In this document: piece by piece, positions 1 to 6,577 of the stretch
Position numbering within the stretch: the stretch's first letter is position 1
Layout of the letters: the number at the start of each line of letters is the position of its first letter
Assembly: GCA_902478725.1 (NCBI GenBank)
Contig: CABSMD010000051.1
Span: 1-12,889, forward strand
From: an uncultured Clostridia bacterium
GTDB lineage: Bacteria > Bacillota > Clostridia > HGM11514
DNA: 12,889 nt
Reading direction: 5' to 3'
The notes under the pieces: generated by a model
Database searches by the model: none
Told to the model about the DNA's origin: nothing
What the model saw: only the letters and a program-made list of their open reading frames with translations
Translations under genes and position numbers: made by a program

Positions 1-1307
1 ACGCCAACCGCGCCGGCAGCAGCCGCCGTTGTTTCAGAAGCCATAGTCGCACCGACAAACACGCCATGCTGCCAGTTAAAGGACTGGTATACCAGCGGGG
101 CGGTCTTTGCGCGCCTTCCGCCGAATACGATTGCCGAGATCGGCACGCCCTGTTTGCTGTCAAATTCCGGTGAAATACACGGACATTGCGCGGCAGGAGC
201 GGTGAAACGGGAGTTCGGATGGGCCGCTTTGGTACCCATATCCGGCGTCCAGGGATTGCCCTTCCAATCAATTGCGCTCTGCGGCACATCGCCGTCGAGT
301 CCTTCCCACCAAACGGTGTTATCCGGCTTTAACGCAACGTTTGTAAAAATGGTGTTGCTCATAGTGGTCGCCAGGGCGTTCGGGTTGGTCTTGGTGCTGG
401 TGCCCGGCGCAACGCCGAAGAAACCGGCCTCCGGATTGACAGCCCACAGCCGTCCGTCCGTCCCGATCCGCAGCCAGGAGATGTCGTCGCCGACCGTCCA
501 TACCTTGTAGCCCTTGAGCTCTTCCGGCGGGATCAGCATGGCCAGATTGGTCTTACCGCACGCGCTCGGGAATGCGGCGCAGATGTATTTTACTTCGCCC
601 TGCGGGTTTTCCAGGCCGAGGATAAGCATATGCTCTGCCATCCAGCCCTCTTTGCGGCCAAGGTAGCTTGCAATTCTAAGCGCTAAGCACTTTTTACCCA
701 GCAGCACGTTGCCGCCGTAACCGGAGTTGACGCTCCAGATCGTGTTGTCCTCCGGAAAATGTACGATATATCTGTTTTCGGCATCGATGTCTTTTCTTGC
801 GTGCAGGCACTTGGTGAAATCGTCAGAGTCACCCAGCTCGTCGAGCGCCTGTTTTCCGGCTCTGGTCATAATATCCATGTTCAGCACGACATAGATGCTG
901 TCGGTCAGCTCAATACCAACCTTGGCAAATGGGGAACCCGGTACACCCATGATAAATGGGATGACATACATTGTCTGCCCCTTCATTGAGCCGGCGAACA
1001 GCTTGCCGAGCTTTTCATAGGCGTCCGCCGGAGCCATCCAGTTGTTGATGGGGCCCGCGTCCTCTTTTTTGCTGGTGCAGATGAAGGTGCGGTCCTCTAC
1101 ACGCGCCACATCGTTTTCCGCTGTGCGGTGCAGGTAGCAGCCCGGAAGCTTTTCCTCGTTGAGCTTGATCAGGGTGCCGTCCGCGACAGCGATCTTGCGC
1201 AGCTCATCGAGCTGTTCTTGGGAACCGTCTATCCATACCACGTTGTCCGGCGTGGTCAGCTTAACCATTTCGTCAAGCCAGGACAATACCGCCTTGTTAT
1301 TCGTCAT
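1..1307 (-). CDS. pckG: Phosphoenolpyruvate carboxykinase (GTP), N-terminal 435 codons, cut by the window edge
   Basis: This cytosolic enzyme interconverts oxaloacetate + GTP with phosphoenolpyruvate + CO2 + GDP, for gluconeogenesis or, in many fermenters, CO2-fixing anaplerosis. The reading frame is open from the ATG at 1305-1307 (protein begins MTNNKAVLSWLDEM) to the left edge. GTP-class signatures are visible. The substrate-loop stretch SGYGGNVLLGKKC is present. The kinase-1a P-loop FPSACGKTNLAM spans residues 246-257, with the hyperreactive Cys250 and phosphate-binding Lys252. The kinase-2 metal motif VGDDISW spans residues 272-278. The family is usually about 580-620 residues, so roughly the last quarter is missing. 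The start is supported by AAGGAGA about 8 nt upstream. The ATP-dependent family (pckA) is excluded because it lacks the FPSACGKT form of the loop. The gene has its own promoter and is probably transcribed separately from rsmA, although no terminator divides them. Confidence 0.97.
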   Translation of the reverse strand, partial: MTNNKAVLSWLDEMVKLTTPDNVVWIDGSQEQLDELRKIAVADGTLIKLNEEKLPGCYLHRTAENDVARVEDRTFICTSKKEDAGPINNWMAPADAYEKLGKLFAGSMKGQTMYVIPFIMGVPGSPFAKVGIELTDSIYVVLNMDIMTRAGKQALDELGDSDDFTKCLHARKDIDAENRYIVHFPEDNTIWSVNSGYGGNVLLGKKCLALRIASYLGRKEGWMAEHMLILGLENPQGEVKYICAAFPSACGKTNLAMLIPPEELKGYKVWTVGDDISWLRIGTDGRLWAVNPEAGFFGVAPGTSTKTNPNALATTMSNTIFTNVALKPDNTVWWEGLDGDVPQSAIDWKGNPWTPDMGTKAAHPNSRFTAPAAQCPCISPEFDSKQGVPISAIVFGGRRAKTAPLVYQSFNWQHGVFVGATMASETTAAAAGAVG

Positions 1308-1357
1308 ACAAAAATCTCCTTCCCTTTCCGATACAGTTTTAAAATTACCTAACCTAT

Positions 1358-1386
1358 ATTATACTACAAATCCAGTTAAATGCAAA
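1358..1386 (-). promoter_or_regulatory. Sigma-A type promoter of pckG
   Basis: Read on the minus strand, TTTGCA (1381-1386) and TATAAT (1358-1363) are separated by exactly 17 bp. The -10 box is a perfect consensus. The transcript would start near 1351 and give a leader of about 45 nt before the ATG, containing the AAGGAGA ribosome site. I see no obvious operator or riboswitch in the 134-bp gap between rsmA and pckG. Confidence 0.75.
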
Positions 1387-1441
1387 CGCTTTTGTGATGG
1401 ATTTAACAATTTAGGCATAAAACATTTGTTGGTATAACCAT

Positions 1442-2320
1442 CTATTTTTGTGGATTTTGACCTTCTGCGAGTGCATCAGAGAGCAGACAGAACTGTTCCA
1501 TTGATAAAGTTTCTCCCCGTGCGGCGGGATTCATACCCAGACCGCGCAAAATTTCCTCCATCTGCTGCTTGGAAGCCGAAAAGCATCCCGCGTTACTCAG
1601 GGCGTTAAGCAGAGTCTTACGGCGCTGCCCAAACGCCGCGCGCACGGCCTTGAAAAACAGGACGGGATCCTTCGGGCGGCAGGTTGGGTGGGGACGCGGC
1701 GTAAGGCGGATGACCGCCGAATCCACGTTCGGGGCGGGGATAAAACAACCGCGCGGTACCGTGAGGCAGATTGCAGCGTCCGCGTAAAACTGTACCGCGA
1801 TGCTGAGCACGCCGTATTCCTTGCCGCCGGGAGATGCCATCATGCGCTGTGCCACCTCTTTTTGGATCATCACCACAATAGCCGGAAACGGGATGCCGGA
1901 TTCCAGCAGTCCCATAATGATTGGCGTGGTGATGTAATAGGGCAGGTTGGCGACCACATAGGGCGCGCGTCCGCCGAACGGCCCGGCCACCAGCGCATCG
2001 ATGTCGGTCTTTAAAATATCCTGGTGGAGTATGGTCACGTTATCAAAGGCGGACAGGGTATCTTCCAAAACCGCCGCTAGCCCGCGGTCGATCTCGACGG
2101 CGACCACCTGCTCCGCCGCCTGCGCCAGTGCGAAGGTGAGCGTGCCCAGCCCAGGGCCGATCTCGAGTGCGCCATCGTTTGGTGTAAGGCCGGAAGCGTT
2201 AATAATATCATTTAAAATCTGTTCGTCAGTCAAAAAATTCTGTCCATATTTTTTATTGAACTGTAGCTTGTATTTTTTCATCAGATGCCGGATGTAATTC
2301 ACGTCACAAAGTGGGTTCAT
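1442..2320 (-). CDS. rsmA: 16S rRNA (A1518/A1519-N6) dimethyltransferase RsmA/KsgA
   Basis: RsmA uses S-adenosylmethionine to dimethylate two adjacent adenines in the 3'-terminal helix of 16S rRNA during late 30S assembly. Loss of the activity gives kasugamycin resistance. With the ATG at 2318-2320 the protein has 292 residues, the family's usual size. Visible motifs are GQNFL (26-30), the SAM-binding loop EIGPGLG (53-59), the acidic VEID ending beta-2 (75-78), QDIL (100-103) and the catalytic NLPYY (125-129). The C-terminal third is the usual helical domain with FGQRRKTLLNAL. The frame stays open upstream to about 2392, overlapping the end of the helicase gene, but those starts (TTG 2392, ATG 2383) have no ribosome site, whereas 2320 has GAAAGG about 9 nt away. 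A TATAAT lies at 2372-2377 on this strand without a good -35 box. Otherwise the gene is likely read through from the helicase gene. Confidence 0.97.
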   Translation of the reverse strand: MNPLCDVNYIRHLMKKYKLQFNKKYGQNFLTDEQILNDIINASGLTPNDGALEIGPGLGTLTFALAQAAEQVVAVEIDRGLAAVLEDTLSAFDNVTILHQDILKTDIDALVAGPFGGRAPYVVANLPYYITTPIIMGLLESGIPFPAIVVMIQKEVAQRMMASPGGKEYGVLSIAVQFYADAAICLTVPRGCFIPAPNVDSAVIRLTPRPHPTCRPKDPVLFFKAVRAAFGQRRKTLLNALSNAGCFSASKQQMEEILRGLGMNPAARGETLSMEQFCLLSDALAEGQNPQK

Positions 2321-2384
2321 GTCTGCCAGCCTTTCACGGCAAGCCGCCGTTTGATTTATTGTATGTTTCATATTATATGTCATT

Positions 2385-5300
2385 TCAGTCAAATAAACTC
2401 ATCTGGTTTGGTTCCTCTTCCCGTTTGGGAAACGCTTCGGAAAATACCAGCTCCGGCAGGTTATCCAAAAAGGGCGATGGTTCCTGACCGGTGAGCAAAA
2501 TAAGCTCATCCTGTGCGCGGGTCATGCCGACATAAAACAGCCGGCGTTCCTCGCCTATGTCACAATCCCGCCCGCGGCTCTCGTATGGGATCAACCCCTC
2601 CGCCACGCCGCTTAAAAATACGACCGGAAATTCCAGCCCCTTCGCACCATGCAGGGTCATAAGGGAGACCGCGTCAGGGGAATAGCTCCTCATGCCGCTT
2701 CGCACCAGGTCGCTTTCACGCCCCAGCGCGATGGTTTGGAGGAATTCCTCCATGCTTTTGTGCATGACCGCCATAGAGACCAAACGGTCAACTGCTTTGC
2801 CGCTGTTTTTACCTGCGTCCGTCTCTCCTGTTCCATCGTTTTTACAATCCAGCCATTCCTCCAAAAGGGTTGCCGGCGGTTCGGACTGGATACGCGGCGC
2901 GAACCGTTTGCAAAGCGCGGCAAATGCCTCGATCTCAGGCGTTTTATCATATTCCTCCAGTGCTTTTTGCCCCTGTGGGCGGATGCCGGCGGCCGTGAGG
3001 CATTCCCGCAGGGAGAGCAGGTCGCCGGGGGTTTCCAAAAAGCGGAAGAACGAAACCGCGCCCCGCACCTGCGGGTCGGACAAAAAATCCTCCTGTCCCG
3101 CCACCGTGTAGGGAATCCCCTCCTGAATCAGGCAGTGCTCGATGACCTCGGCCTGGCGGTGGGTGCGGTAGAGGATGGCGATGTCGGACAATCCGCGCAC
3201 CTTACTATCCCGTTTTTTTGCCGTGTGCGCGTCCAGCATGTCGACGCCTCCTACCAGACGGTTGATCTCCTTGGCAATAAAAATCGCCTCAGAAAACGGG
3301 CTTTCCGCCTCGACCAGCCGCACGTCCGCGCCGTTTTCGCGGTTGGGCCGCAGTTCGGCGCTGCTCCGGCCGACAACCGGCAGCGCGCTGTGGATGATCT
3401 CGGGGGTGGAACGGTAGTTCTGCACCAGTCGGATTTGTTCCGTATCGGGATAGCTTTCAAAGAAACGTTCGAAGCAGTGCGCATCCGCCCCGCGAAAGCC
3501 ATAGATCGACTGGTCGGGGTCTCCTATGATAAAAACGTTTTTACTCTTTTGACTCCATTGCCGGATCAGCCGGAACTGCACGTCATTGCTGTCCTGAAAC
3601 TCGTCCACCAGCAGGTGGGGGAAGGTCAGTCCGTCCGTCTCCCCGCCAAGCCGCAGCGCTTCGAGTAAAATGTCGTCATAATCCATCACACCAAATTGTT
3701 TCAGCTGTGTGTCATACGCTTCACGTATTTCACACAACTCCTCGCTTTCTTCCACCGCCATCCCGCATTTTATTTTAGAAATCCTGTCCAAAGCCTGCCG
3801 TGCCTTTATTGACCGTCCCTTTACAACATCCTCCATGATGGACAGCGTCGTGCGCGCGTCCGCGATCACCGCCTTTATGCCCCAGCCCTCCAGCAGCTTC
3901 AGGCAGATCGAATGGAAGGTTCCAATCTTCATATTTTTCACCGGCCGCTTTCCCCCAAGCTCTGCAATCAGACGCTCACGCATCTCGTTTGCCGCCTTAT
4001 TGGTAAAGGTCACGGCGGTGATATCGGAAGGGGAAACGCCGCATGTTTCGACCAGATAGGCAATCCGGTAGACCAGCGTGCGGGTCTTACCGGTGCCCGG
4101 CCCCGCGATGACCGCGACGGAGGCCGCCTCAGACGAGGCCGCCCGCCATTGCTCGTCATTTAATCCATAAGGATTCCCGGATTCCACCGCCTGTACCCGG
4201 ATTTCCGCACGTTCGGCCACGGGAGACGTCTGTACCTCGTCCCAGCCGTCCACGTTATTTTGGGGGGCAGGGGACGCAAATCCATCCGGCAGCAGGCTAA
4301 CCTGGCCGGATAAGCGGTCGATGTCGTCCGGGCTTAGCACCTTCACATAGCCGTACTGTCCGTCAAAGCCCGCGACCGGCTCGACCTCGCCATGGCGGAT
4401 GCGCCGGATTCCTTCCGCGACGCACGGCCCGGCGCAAGCGTCGATTTCTGAAAGCGGCGCTTCCCGCAGGATAAAGAATTCCGGCCCGATCTCGCGCAGC
4501 ATCGCCTCGTACTGCTGCGCTACCTTCTTACTGCCAGCTGACACCCCCGTGGAGGCGGCGATCGTCTCCGGCAGGGGTACGATGCTTTCAAACCGCTTGC
4601 CGTTTGGCAGGACGAACCCCTCTTCCCGATCCGCCAACGCTTCTACGCGGTGGAGCACGCCGACGGTGACCTTTTTACCGCAAACCGGGCAGATACCGTC
4701 CCTGGCGATCGTTTCGGGCGGCTTTAGGCAAACCTTGCAGTTGCGGTGCCCGTCAAAGTGGTACTTGCCCTCTTCGGGGAAGAATTCGATCGTTCCCAGA
4801 CAGCCGTTGCTGTCGCGCTCGGCAAGCGCACGGCGGACGGCAGGGTAGGAAAGGCCGGTTTCAAACATGGTTGCCTCGCGCCCTAGGTTGGCGGGGGAGT
4901 GCGCGTCGGAGTTGGATACGAGATTGTACCCGTCCAGCGCCGATACCCGCCAGTTCATCGGCGGGTCGGAGGAAAGGCCGGTTTCCAGCGCGTGGATGTG
5001 CGGCGTCAGGTCCTCGAAGCACTCGTTGATGTCGTCAAACCCCGAATACGCCCCAAACAGGGAAAAATGGGGTGTCCAGATATGGGCGGGGATGAAAATC
5101 GCGTCGGGGCAGGCTTCCAGTGTGATTTCGAGCAGGTCGCGGCTGTCCAGCCCCAGAATCGGCCTGCCGTCCGAGTGGAGGTTGCCGACCAGCTCCAGCC
5201 GTTTTGCCAATGTTTCCGCCGCCTCCAGTGAGGGGAGGAGGATCAGGTTGTGTACCTTGCGCACCCGCCCGTTCTTTTTGTAAATCGAGCTGATCTCGCC

Positions 5301-5561
5301 CGTCAGGATAAAGCGGGGCGGCGGCGCGCAGACCTGTCCGGCTTCCTCCAGCCGAAATTCGTCTTTTAGGACATACAGTCCTTCCTCCGCGGGCGCGAGC
5401 CTTTCCCGCAGCTCTTCCCGCCAGGCGGGGTGGGTGAAGTCCCCCGTCCCAACCAGTTGAATTCCTTTGCGCCGCGCCCAAAGGTCGAGCGATTCCGGCT
5501 CACAGTTTTTGCTGGTGGCGCGGGAGTATTTGGAGTGGATATGCAAATCCGCGATAAACAT
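2385..5561 (-). CDS. Endonuclease Q-like PHP nuclease fused to a UvrD/Rep-type SF1A DNA helicase
   Basis: The 1058-residue protein has two enzymes in one chain. Residues 1-240 are a PHP domain with metal ligands typical of the family: H7 and H9 in DLHIHS, D41/H44 in GDFTHP, E89, H104, H160 and D219/H221 in SNSDAHSP. A CxxC-x12-CxxC zinc cluster follows (Cys275, 278, 291, 294), and the conserved tail runs to about 415. This matches the TIGR00375/Endonuclease Q family, whose characterised members nick DNA 5' of deoxyuridine, deoxyinosine and abasic sites. After a linker (about 415-462) comes a complete UvrD-type helicase: Walker A GPGTGKT (487-493), TFTNKAANEM (518-527), VDEFQD (652-657), GDPDQSIYGFRGA (680-692), NYRST (715-719), LMTLHGAKGLEF (967-978) and YVGMTRAQDEL (1010-1020). 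All look intact. The chain ends QMSLFD. I chose ATG 5561 because the PHP family begins there and AAAGG lies about 9 nt upstream; the longer frame to 5648 would overlap the XRE gene. The fusion is inferred to nick damaged DNA and then unwind it. Confidence 0.93.
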   Translation of the reverse strand: MFIADLHIHSKYSRATSKNCEPESLDLWARRKGIQLVGTGDFTHPAWREELRERLAPAEEGLYVLKDEFRLEEAGQVCAPPPRFILTGEISSIYKKNGRVRKVHNLILLPSLEAAETLAKRLELVGNLHSDGRPILGLDSRDLLEITLEACPDAIFIPAHIWTPHFSLFGAYSGFDDINECFEDLTPHIHALETGLSSDPPMNWRVSALDGYNLVSNSDAHSPANLGREATMFETGLSYPAVRRALAERDSNGCLGTIEFFPEEGKYHFDGHRNCKVCLKPPETIARDGICPVCGKKVTVGVLHRVEALADREEGFVLPNGKRFESIVPLPETIAASTGVSAGSKKVAQQYEAMLREIGPEFFILREAPLSEIDACAGPCVAEGIRRIRHGEVEPVAGFDGQYGYVKVLSPDDIDRLSGQVSLLPDGFASPAPQNNVDGWDEVQTSPVAERAEIRVQAVESGNPYGLNDEQWRAASSEAASVAVIAGPGTGKTRTLVYRIAYLVETCGVSPSDITAVTFTNKAANEMRERLIAELGGKRPVKNMKIGTFHSICLKLLEGWGIKAVIADARTTLSIMEDVVKGRSIKARQALDRISKIKCGMAVEESEELCEIREAYDTQLKQFGVMDYDDILLEALRLGGETDGLTFPHLLVDEFQDSNDVQFRLIRQWSQKSKNVFIIGDPDQSIYGFRGADAHCFERFFESYPDTEQIRLVQNYRSTPEIIHSALPVVGRSSAELRPNRENGADVRLVEAESPFSEAIFIAKEINRLVGGVDMLDAHTAKKRDSKVRGLSDIAILYRTHRQAEVIEHCLIQEGIPYTVAGQEDFLSDPQVRGAVSFFRFLETPGDLLSLRECLTAAGIRPQGQKALEEYDKTPEIEAFAALCKRFAPRIQSEPPATLLEEWLDCKNDGTGETDAGKNSGKAVDRLVSMAVMHKSMEEFLQTIALGRESDLVRSGMRSYSPDAVSLMTLHGAKGLEFPVVFLSGVAEGLIPYESRGRDCDIGEERRLFYVGMTRAQDELILLTGQEPSPFLDNLPELVFSEAFPKREEEPNQMSLFD
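2391..2405 (-). other. Putative beta sliding-clamp-binding peptide QMSLF at the C-terminus of the EndoQ-UvrD fusion
   Basis: Residues 1053-1057 read Q-M-S-L-F, one residue before the stop. The bacterial clamp-binding consensus is QL(S/D)LF, and such peptides usually sit in disordered tails. Here it follows an acidic, proline-containing stretch (KREEEPN), as expected for an exposed tail. It is seen directly; binding is inferred. Confidence 0.6.
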
Positions 5562-5574
5562 GGTATCACACCTT

Positions 5575-5793
5575 TCAATGCCGTTTTGGATCGTCCGAAC
5601 GCCCGACGAGATAGTCGATGGAGACATTGTAAAAATCGGCCAGCGCAATCAGCACATCTGCTGTAGGGAGGCGCTCCCCATACTCATAACGCTGATAGGT
5701 GCGCAGGTATACCCCGGCGGCTTTGGCTATATCCTTTTGCAGACAACCGCCGGATTTTTTCAATTCCACCAAACGGTCACACAATTTTGGCAT
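5575..5793 (-). CDS. XRE-family (Cro/CI-type) helix-turn-helix transcriptional regulator
   Basis: The 72-residue protein is almost entirely one HTH_3 domain: MPKLCDRLVELKK as helix 1, QKDIAKAAGVYLRTYQRYEYG (about 19-39) as the helix-turn-helix, and the common tail LPTADVLIALADFYNVSIDYLVGRSDDP. It has no ligand or protease domain and probably acts as a small DNA-binding repressor. I chose ATG 5793 because AGGAGGG lies 6 nt upstream (5800-5806) and the family starts there; an extension to 5841 would run through the promoter region. Its TGA is 13 bp from the ATG of the EndoQ-UvrD fusion, whose ribosome site abuts the stop codon, so the two are probably cotranscribed and translationally coupled. 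The divergent DUF6809-like gene and the dyads between them are likely targets. The inducing signal is unknown. Confidence 0.9.
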   Translation of the reverse strand: MPKLCDRLVELKKSGGCLQKDIAKAAGVYLRTYQRYEYGERLPTADVLIALADFYNVSIDYLVGRSDDPKRH

Positions 5794-5814
5794 TATTATC
5801 CCTCCTATGATATG

Positions 5815-5841
5815 TTTATAAAAAATGCTTGACATGTCCAA
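5815..5841 (-). promoter_or_regulatory. Weak candidate promoter for the XRE - EndoQ-UvrD operon
   Basis: On the minus strand TTGGAC (5836-5841) and TATAAA (5815-5820) are 15 bp apart, shorter than the optimum of 17. The start would be near 5808, just before the AGGAGGG site. The -35 box overlaps the left dyad and the spacer of the opposing promoter, so the two promoters could interfere or share a repressor. A different start, further right in the same AT-rich region, is possible. Confidence 0.3.
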
Positions 5842-5857
5842 AAGAACATAGTATAAT
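5829..5857 (+). promoter_or_regulatory. Perfect consensus sigma-A promoter for the DUF6809-like gene
   Basis: TTGACA (5829-5834), a 17-bp spacer and TATAAT (5852-5857) match the vegetative consensus at all twelve positions. Transcription would begin near 5864, giving a leader of about 115 nt before the ATG at 5978. A consensus promoter beside an XRE gene usually needs a repressor to keep it in check, which fits the dyads described separately. Confidence 0.85.
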
Positions 5858-5882
5858 GATTTTGAAAATGGTCAAATGGACA
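5835..5882. promoter_or_regulatory. Two similar imperfect dyads, candidate XRE operators
   Basis: TGTCCAAAAGAACA (5835-5848) and TGGTCAAATGGACA (5869-5882) both fit TGNNC-AAAW-GNACA, are 14 bp long, and have centres 34 bp apart (a little over three helical turns). The left one fills the spacer of the consensus promoter and the right one lies just past its predicted start. An overlapping 8-bp palindrome GACATGTC lies at 5831-5838. The position suits an operator pair for the adjacent XRE protein. This comes from pattern reading only. Confidence 0.4.
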
Positions 5883-5977
5883 CCGATTTGCATTTATCGC
5901 TAAAATATACCAAATTAATACTATCATGAAGCGGTGTAAAATGCAAGAGGAATCAAACGATGAAAGGGGGGAAAACG

Positions 5978-6247
5978 ATGAAAAACATATTGGAGGAGTT
6001 TTATGAAGGCAACATTCATCCCTGCGACGAAACGCCGCCGGAGGGCAGTGCCTATTATAATACCCTGAATCAGTTGTCGGATATGCAAGAAAAACTGCTG
6101 TCCCGTTTGGACGGAGAAGAAAAGCAGATGCTGGAGCAACAGGAGGAGTTGATTTATCAATATCTGAAAACAGCCTGTGCCGACCGCTTTATCCTGGGCT
6201 TCAAGCTGGGCGCACAGTTCACCCTGGCCGCGATGGAGGATTTATAG
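5978..6247 (+). CDS. Small DUF6809-like protein of unknown function
   Basis: The 89-residue protein begins MKNILEEFYEGNIHP and ends RFILGFKLGAQFTLAAMEDL. Both ends resemble the DUF6809 family of short clostridial proteins, where an 'I-x-E-x-Y-x-G-N-I' start and a 'F-x-x-G-x-(R/K)-L-G-A' end are usual; I place it from memory of the family. The middle is strongly helical and charged (DMQEKLLSRLDGEEKQMLEQQEEL) and may form a coiled coil. There is no signal peptide or membrane segment. The ATG at 5978 is preferred over 5960 because AAAGGGGGG lies 6-7 nt upstream of it. It is transcribed divergently from the XRE/EndoQ-UvrD operon by a consensus promoter. Its stop codon overlaps the stop of the convergent cupin gene. 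No biochemical role is known to me; a regulatory or accessory role is only suggested by the neighbours. Confidence 0.8.
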   Translation: MKNILEEFYEGNIHPCDETPPEGSAYYNTLNQLSDMQEKLLSRLDGEEKQMLEQQEELIYQYLKTACADRFILGFKLGAQFTLAAMEDL

Positions 6248-6562
6248 AAAATCCTTGCGGCAGGGGGTGAACACATCAACGATAATAGAATCCTGTAAGG
6301 CCTTCAGGCCATGCCTCACGCCGGACGGAATCAGCACGCTGTCGCCCTCATGCAGGATTCGCTTGTTATCCCCGAGCTGAAACTCGAAACAGCCGCCTGC
6401 CACATAGCTGATCTGGGTGTGCGGGTGCGCGTGTACCTCACCGATCCCGCCCTCGTCAAAGCTGACTTCTACCATCATGACCTCTTCATTATAAGCGAGA
6501 ATCTTACGCGATGATTTTTCATCCAAAATATCCCGTTCCACATCTTCCTGTGTTACAAACAT
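6242..6562 (-). CDS. Single-domain cupin, KdgF-like
   Basis: This 106-residue protein is one cupin barrel. Motif 1 supplies likely metal ligands H44, H46 and Q50 (GEVHAHPHTQISYVAGG) with the E60 region, and motif 2 is GDSVLIPSGVRH (73-84) with H84. The stretches RKILAYNEEVMMVEV and DVFTPCRKDFL at the end closely recall KdgF, the metal-dependent enzyme that linearises 4,5-unsaturated uronates in pectin and alginate breakdown, but many clostridial cupins of this shape are uncharacterised. The ATG at 6560-6562 is chosen because GGAGG lies 8 nt upstream; a GTG at 6571 would sit against that site. It is 15 bp after comM, so it is the likely last gene of the recR-comM transcript. No uronate pathway genes are visible nearby, so the substrate is unproven. 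Confidence 0.85.
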   Translation of the reverse strand: MFVTQEDVERDILDEKSSRKILAYNEEVMMVEVSFDEGGIGEVHAHPHTQISYVAGGCFEFQLGDNKRILHEGDSVLIPSGVRHGLKALQDSIIVDVFTPCRKDFL

Positions 6563-6577
6563 GGTTTTCACCTCCGA

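Noticed and set aside
2321..2392. 24-residue N-terminal extension of RsmA
   Set aside because: No ribosome site at the TTG or ATG starts there, while ATG 2320 gives normal family length with GAAAGG upstream.
2649..3668. 339-codon open frame on the plus strand inside the EndoQ-UvrD gene
   Set aside because: It is antisense to intact helicase motifs, has no ribosome site or recognisable domain, and its composition is that of a GC-rich shadow frame.
2385..5561. A clear anti-phage defence function for the EndoQ-UvrD module
   Set aside because: The domains alone fit DNA repair as well or better; no other defence genes, integrase or mobile-element marks are nearby.
5562..5648. N-terminal extension of the EndoQ-UvrD protein
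   Set aside because: It would overlap the XRE gene in another frame and adds residues not seen in the PHP family; ATG 5561 has the ribosome site and the canonical MFIADLHIHS start.
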